From positions 1 through 14,239 of the forward strand of contig DATBER010000173.1 of assembly GCA_036558905.1 (NCBI GenBank): DNA of 14,239 nt. Direction: 5' to 3'. This document shows positions 12,829 through 14,239 of the stretch, one piece after another. The position numbers and the translations under genes were made by a program. This stretch comes from DASXRA01 sp036558905 (GTDB lineage Bacteria > Actinomycetota > Actinomycetes > Mycobacteriales > Jatrophihabitantaceae). The notes under the pieces were generated by a model that was not told the DNA's origin, did not search any database, and saw only the letters and a program-made list of their open reading frames with translations. The first letter of the stretch is position 1, and each line of letters opens with the position of its first letter.

Positions 12829-14239
12829 CTAAGCACCGAGCCCAAGGAAGCTGGCCGCGGTGGCCCGCTCGATGTCGCTGCCCAGCGCTTGCTCGCGGCT
12901 GGCCAACATCGCCTCGGCAATGCCGGCCCCGGCTTCGAGGGACGTGTGCAGGTTCTCCATTACCGGGACGGTTGCGGCGTCGTCCACCACCGTGATGCTG
13001 GCGACCACGCCGGCGCTGCCCAGGCCGAGGACGGTTGTCGCCAGTCCGAGCAGTTCGTCCGTTCCCACGGTCGCGGCCCCGCCCGAGTCACAGGCGGACA
13101 GCACGAGCCGGTGCGGCGCCCGCCGCAGCCGCTCGAAGTCGTAGACGGTCAGCGGCCCGTCGGCCAGACGCAGCTCCGAGAACATCGGGTTGTCGGTACG
13201 GAGCTTGCCGTGGGCCGCGATGTGGACCAGCGAGGCGCCGTCGATCGATTCGATCACCCGCTCGGTCTGGGCCTGATCGCCGTCGAGCATCGTGGCGTCA
13301 GGGCGGCGCGCGGCCACGGCCCGGATCTCCGCGCCTTCGCTGGTGAGGCCGGGCCCGGCCACGAGCACGATCCGTTCCTCGGCCGGCCGCGCGATCCGCT
13401 GCGCCCGCAGCCACATGCCCGCCGACGGGGCAACGCTGAACGGACGGCGGAGGAGTGACGGGGCCAGCCCCCAGGGGCTCGCATGCATCCGGCTGGGCGG
13501 CACGAGAACCACGGGCGCGTCGGCCAGCTGCCGAACGACGTCGCCCAGCACCGCGCGCTCGAATCGTGCCCCCACATCGGCGAGGTCGACCTTCGCGCCA
13601 CGCCCGACGCGACGCAGCTGGAACTGCGCGTACCCGATCAGCTGCAGCGCATCGTGCAGTGGCCCGATCTCGTGCCGTTCCACCGTGCCCTTGTGCACGA
13701 CCACCAGGTACAGCGAGCCGTCGACATCGACGAGCTCCAGCAGGGCGGCCTCGCCGACCGTGTCGATCAGTTCGTCGACATCCAGTTGACGGGTCGCGTC
13801 GGCGCCGCCCGCCTTCCGGTGATGCTGCTCGGCCCGGATCGCCGTCTCGTGCCGATGGCGTTCGCGTTCTAGCCAGGTGGTGGGCAGTCCGGCGGCCCGG
13901 GCCTCGTCCAGCCGGCTGGCCACGACGCGCAGAGCCGCGAGCTTGCCGGCCAGCGCCGGGTCGCGCTGTCCGCGCACCGACGGCGCAAGCAGCGTCGTTG
14001 CGCGGGTGCGTTCGGTCCACTCGAGCAAGGTCCGGTCGTCAGCTCGAAGCGCTTCGCGCAGGGCGAGATCGCTCAGCGCACGGGTGTGCTCCGTGGCCAG
14101 CGCCCGCAGCTCGGTGCTGCCGAGCGTCATCCGGTGCTCGTCCAGCGCGTCCAGTCCACGCCCGCACGCGGCGAGAACCCGACCGGGGCGTCCGCCGTCG
14201 GCGTCGTAGGCCAGGGCATGTGCCAGCCAGCCGACGGAC
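12829..14239 (-). CDS. CHAT-domain (caspase-like) protease, N terminus outside the window
   Basis: The minus-strand frame is open to the window edge, so the internal ATG at 14130 is not the start: the 36 upstream codons (including RVLAACGRGLDALDEHR) continue the same helical pattern. Numbering from that ATG, about 1-105 is helical and probably the end of a TPR-like array (STELRALATEHTRALSDLAL, RTLLEWTERTRATTLL). About 125-433 is the CHAT peptidase domain, with the catalytic dyad H307 (LVHIAAHGKL) and C347 (LVLSACDSGG). Further CHAT landmarks are VLVPPSRMHASPWGLAPSLL at 208-227, NPMFSELRLADGPLTVYD and GLGSAGVVAS. The intact dyad predicts an active cysteine endopeptidase triggered through the helical region. 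It lies upstream of the sigma and small-protein genes on the same strand. Confidence 0.93.
   Translation of the reverse strand, partial: SVGWLAHALAYDADGGRPGRVLAACGRGLDALDEHRMTLGSTELRALATEHTRALSDLALREALRADDRTLLEWTERTRATTLLAPSVRGQRDPALAGKLAALRVVASRLDEARAAGLPTTWLERERHRHETAIRAEQHHRKAGGADATRQLDVDELIDTVGEAALLELVDVDGSLYLVVVHKGTVERHEIGPLHDALQLIGYAQFQLRRVGRGAKVDLADVGARFERAVLGDVVRQLADAPVVLVPPSRMHASPWGLAPSLLRRPFSVAPSAGMWLRAQRIARPAEERIVLVAGPGLTSEGAEIRAVAARRPDATMLDGDQAQTERVIESIDGASLVHIAAHGKLRTDNPMFSELRLADGPLTVYDFERLRRAPHRLVLSACDSGGAATVGTDELLGLATTVLGLGSAGVVASITVVDDAATVPVMENLHTSLEAGAGIAEAMLASREQALGSDIERATAASFLGLGA

Noticed and set aside
12829..14130. CHAT protein as a complete gene starting at 14130
   Set aside because: The frame stays open to the window edge and the upstream codons read as a continuation of the same helical domain, so the gene is truncated by the window.

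Overview
This window is high-GC DNA with GTG and ATG starts, dense gene packing, several apparently leaderless genes, and actinobacterial families (AfsR/SARP-type regulator, DrrAB-type exporter, Rv1339-type phosphodiesterase). It fits an actinobacterial chromosome; the genus cannot be fixed from the sequence alone.

Layout. 1-687 is the 3' end of a sulfite-oxidase-family molybdopterin enzyme. 702-2967 holds a rhomboid protease, glutamate racemase (murI) and a metallo-beta-lactamase-fold cyclic-nucleotide phosphodiesterase. 8713-10039 holds RNase PH (rph) and the XTP/dITP pyrophosphatase (rdgB). Together these give the order rhomboid-murI-phosphodiesterase-rph-rdgB, which matches Rv1337-Rv1341 of Mycobacterium tuberculosis from memory. 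Here the order is split after the phosphodiesterase by about 5.7 kb: a YjbQ-family enzyme, a 1070-residue AfsR-like BTAD/NB-ARC/TPR regulator, and a DrrB/DrrA-type exporter pair. This block is bounded by two copies of a 46-bp near-palindrome in inverted orientation (42/46 identical). Next to the right copy, upstream of the exporter, is an array of about nine GCTGRCA heptamers spaced 10-11 bp, which could be the operator for the regulator. The regulator and exporter converge on a perfect 15-bp-stem hairpin.

10001-11577 carries a stand-alone LigD-type polymerase domain protein and a GNAT acetyltransferase, divergent from a shared compact promoter. 11574-14239, all on the minus strand, carries a CHAT-domain (caspase-like) protease cut by the window end, an ECF-type sigma factor, and a small two-part protein whose start overlaps the sigma gene. 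This triad looks like a protease/sigma-factor signalling module. Its wiring is unknown; one possibility is that the small protein holds the sigma factor and is cleaved by the CHAT protease.

Promoter architecture. Both divergent pairs (yjbQ/regulator and polymerase/GNAT) have 17-18 bp between the proposed starts and overlapping, oppositely directed -10-like hexamers. The rhomboid, murI and rph genes show a TANNNT hexamer 6-7 nt before the start codon and no Shine-Dalgarno sequence, suggesting leaderless mRNAs.
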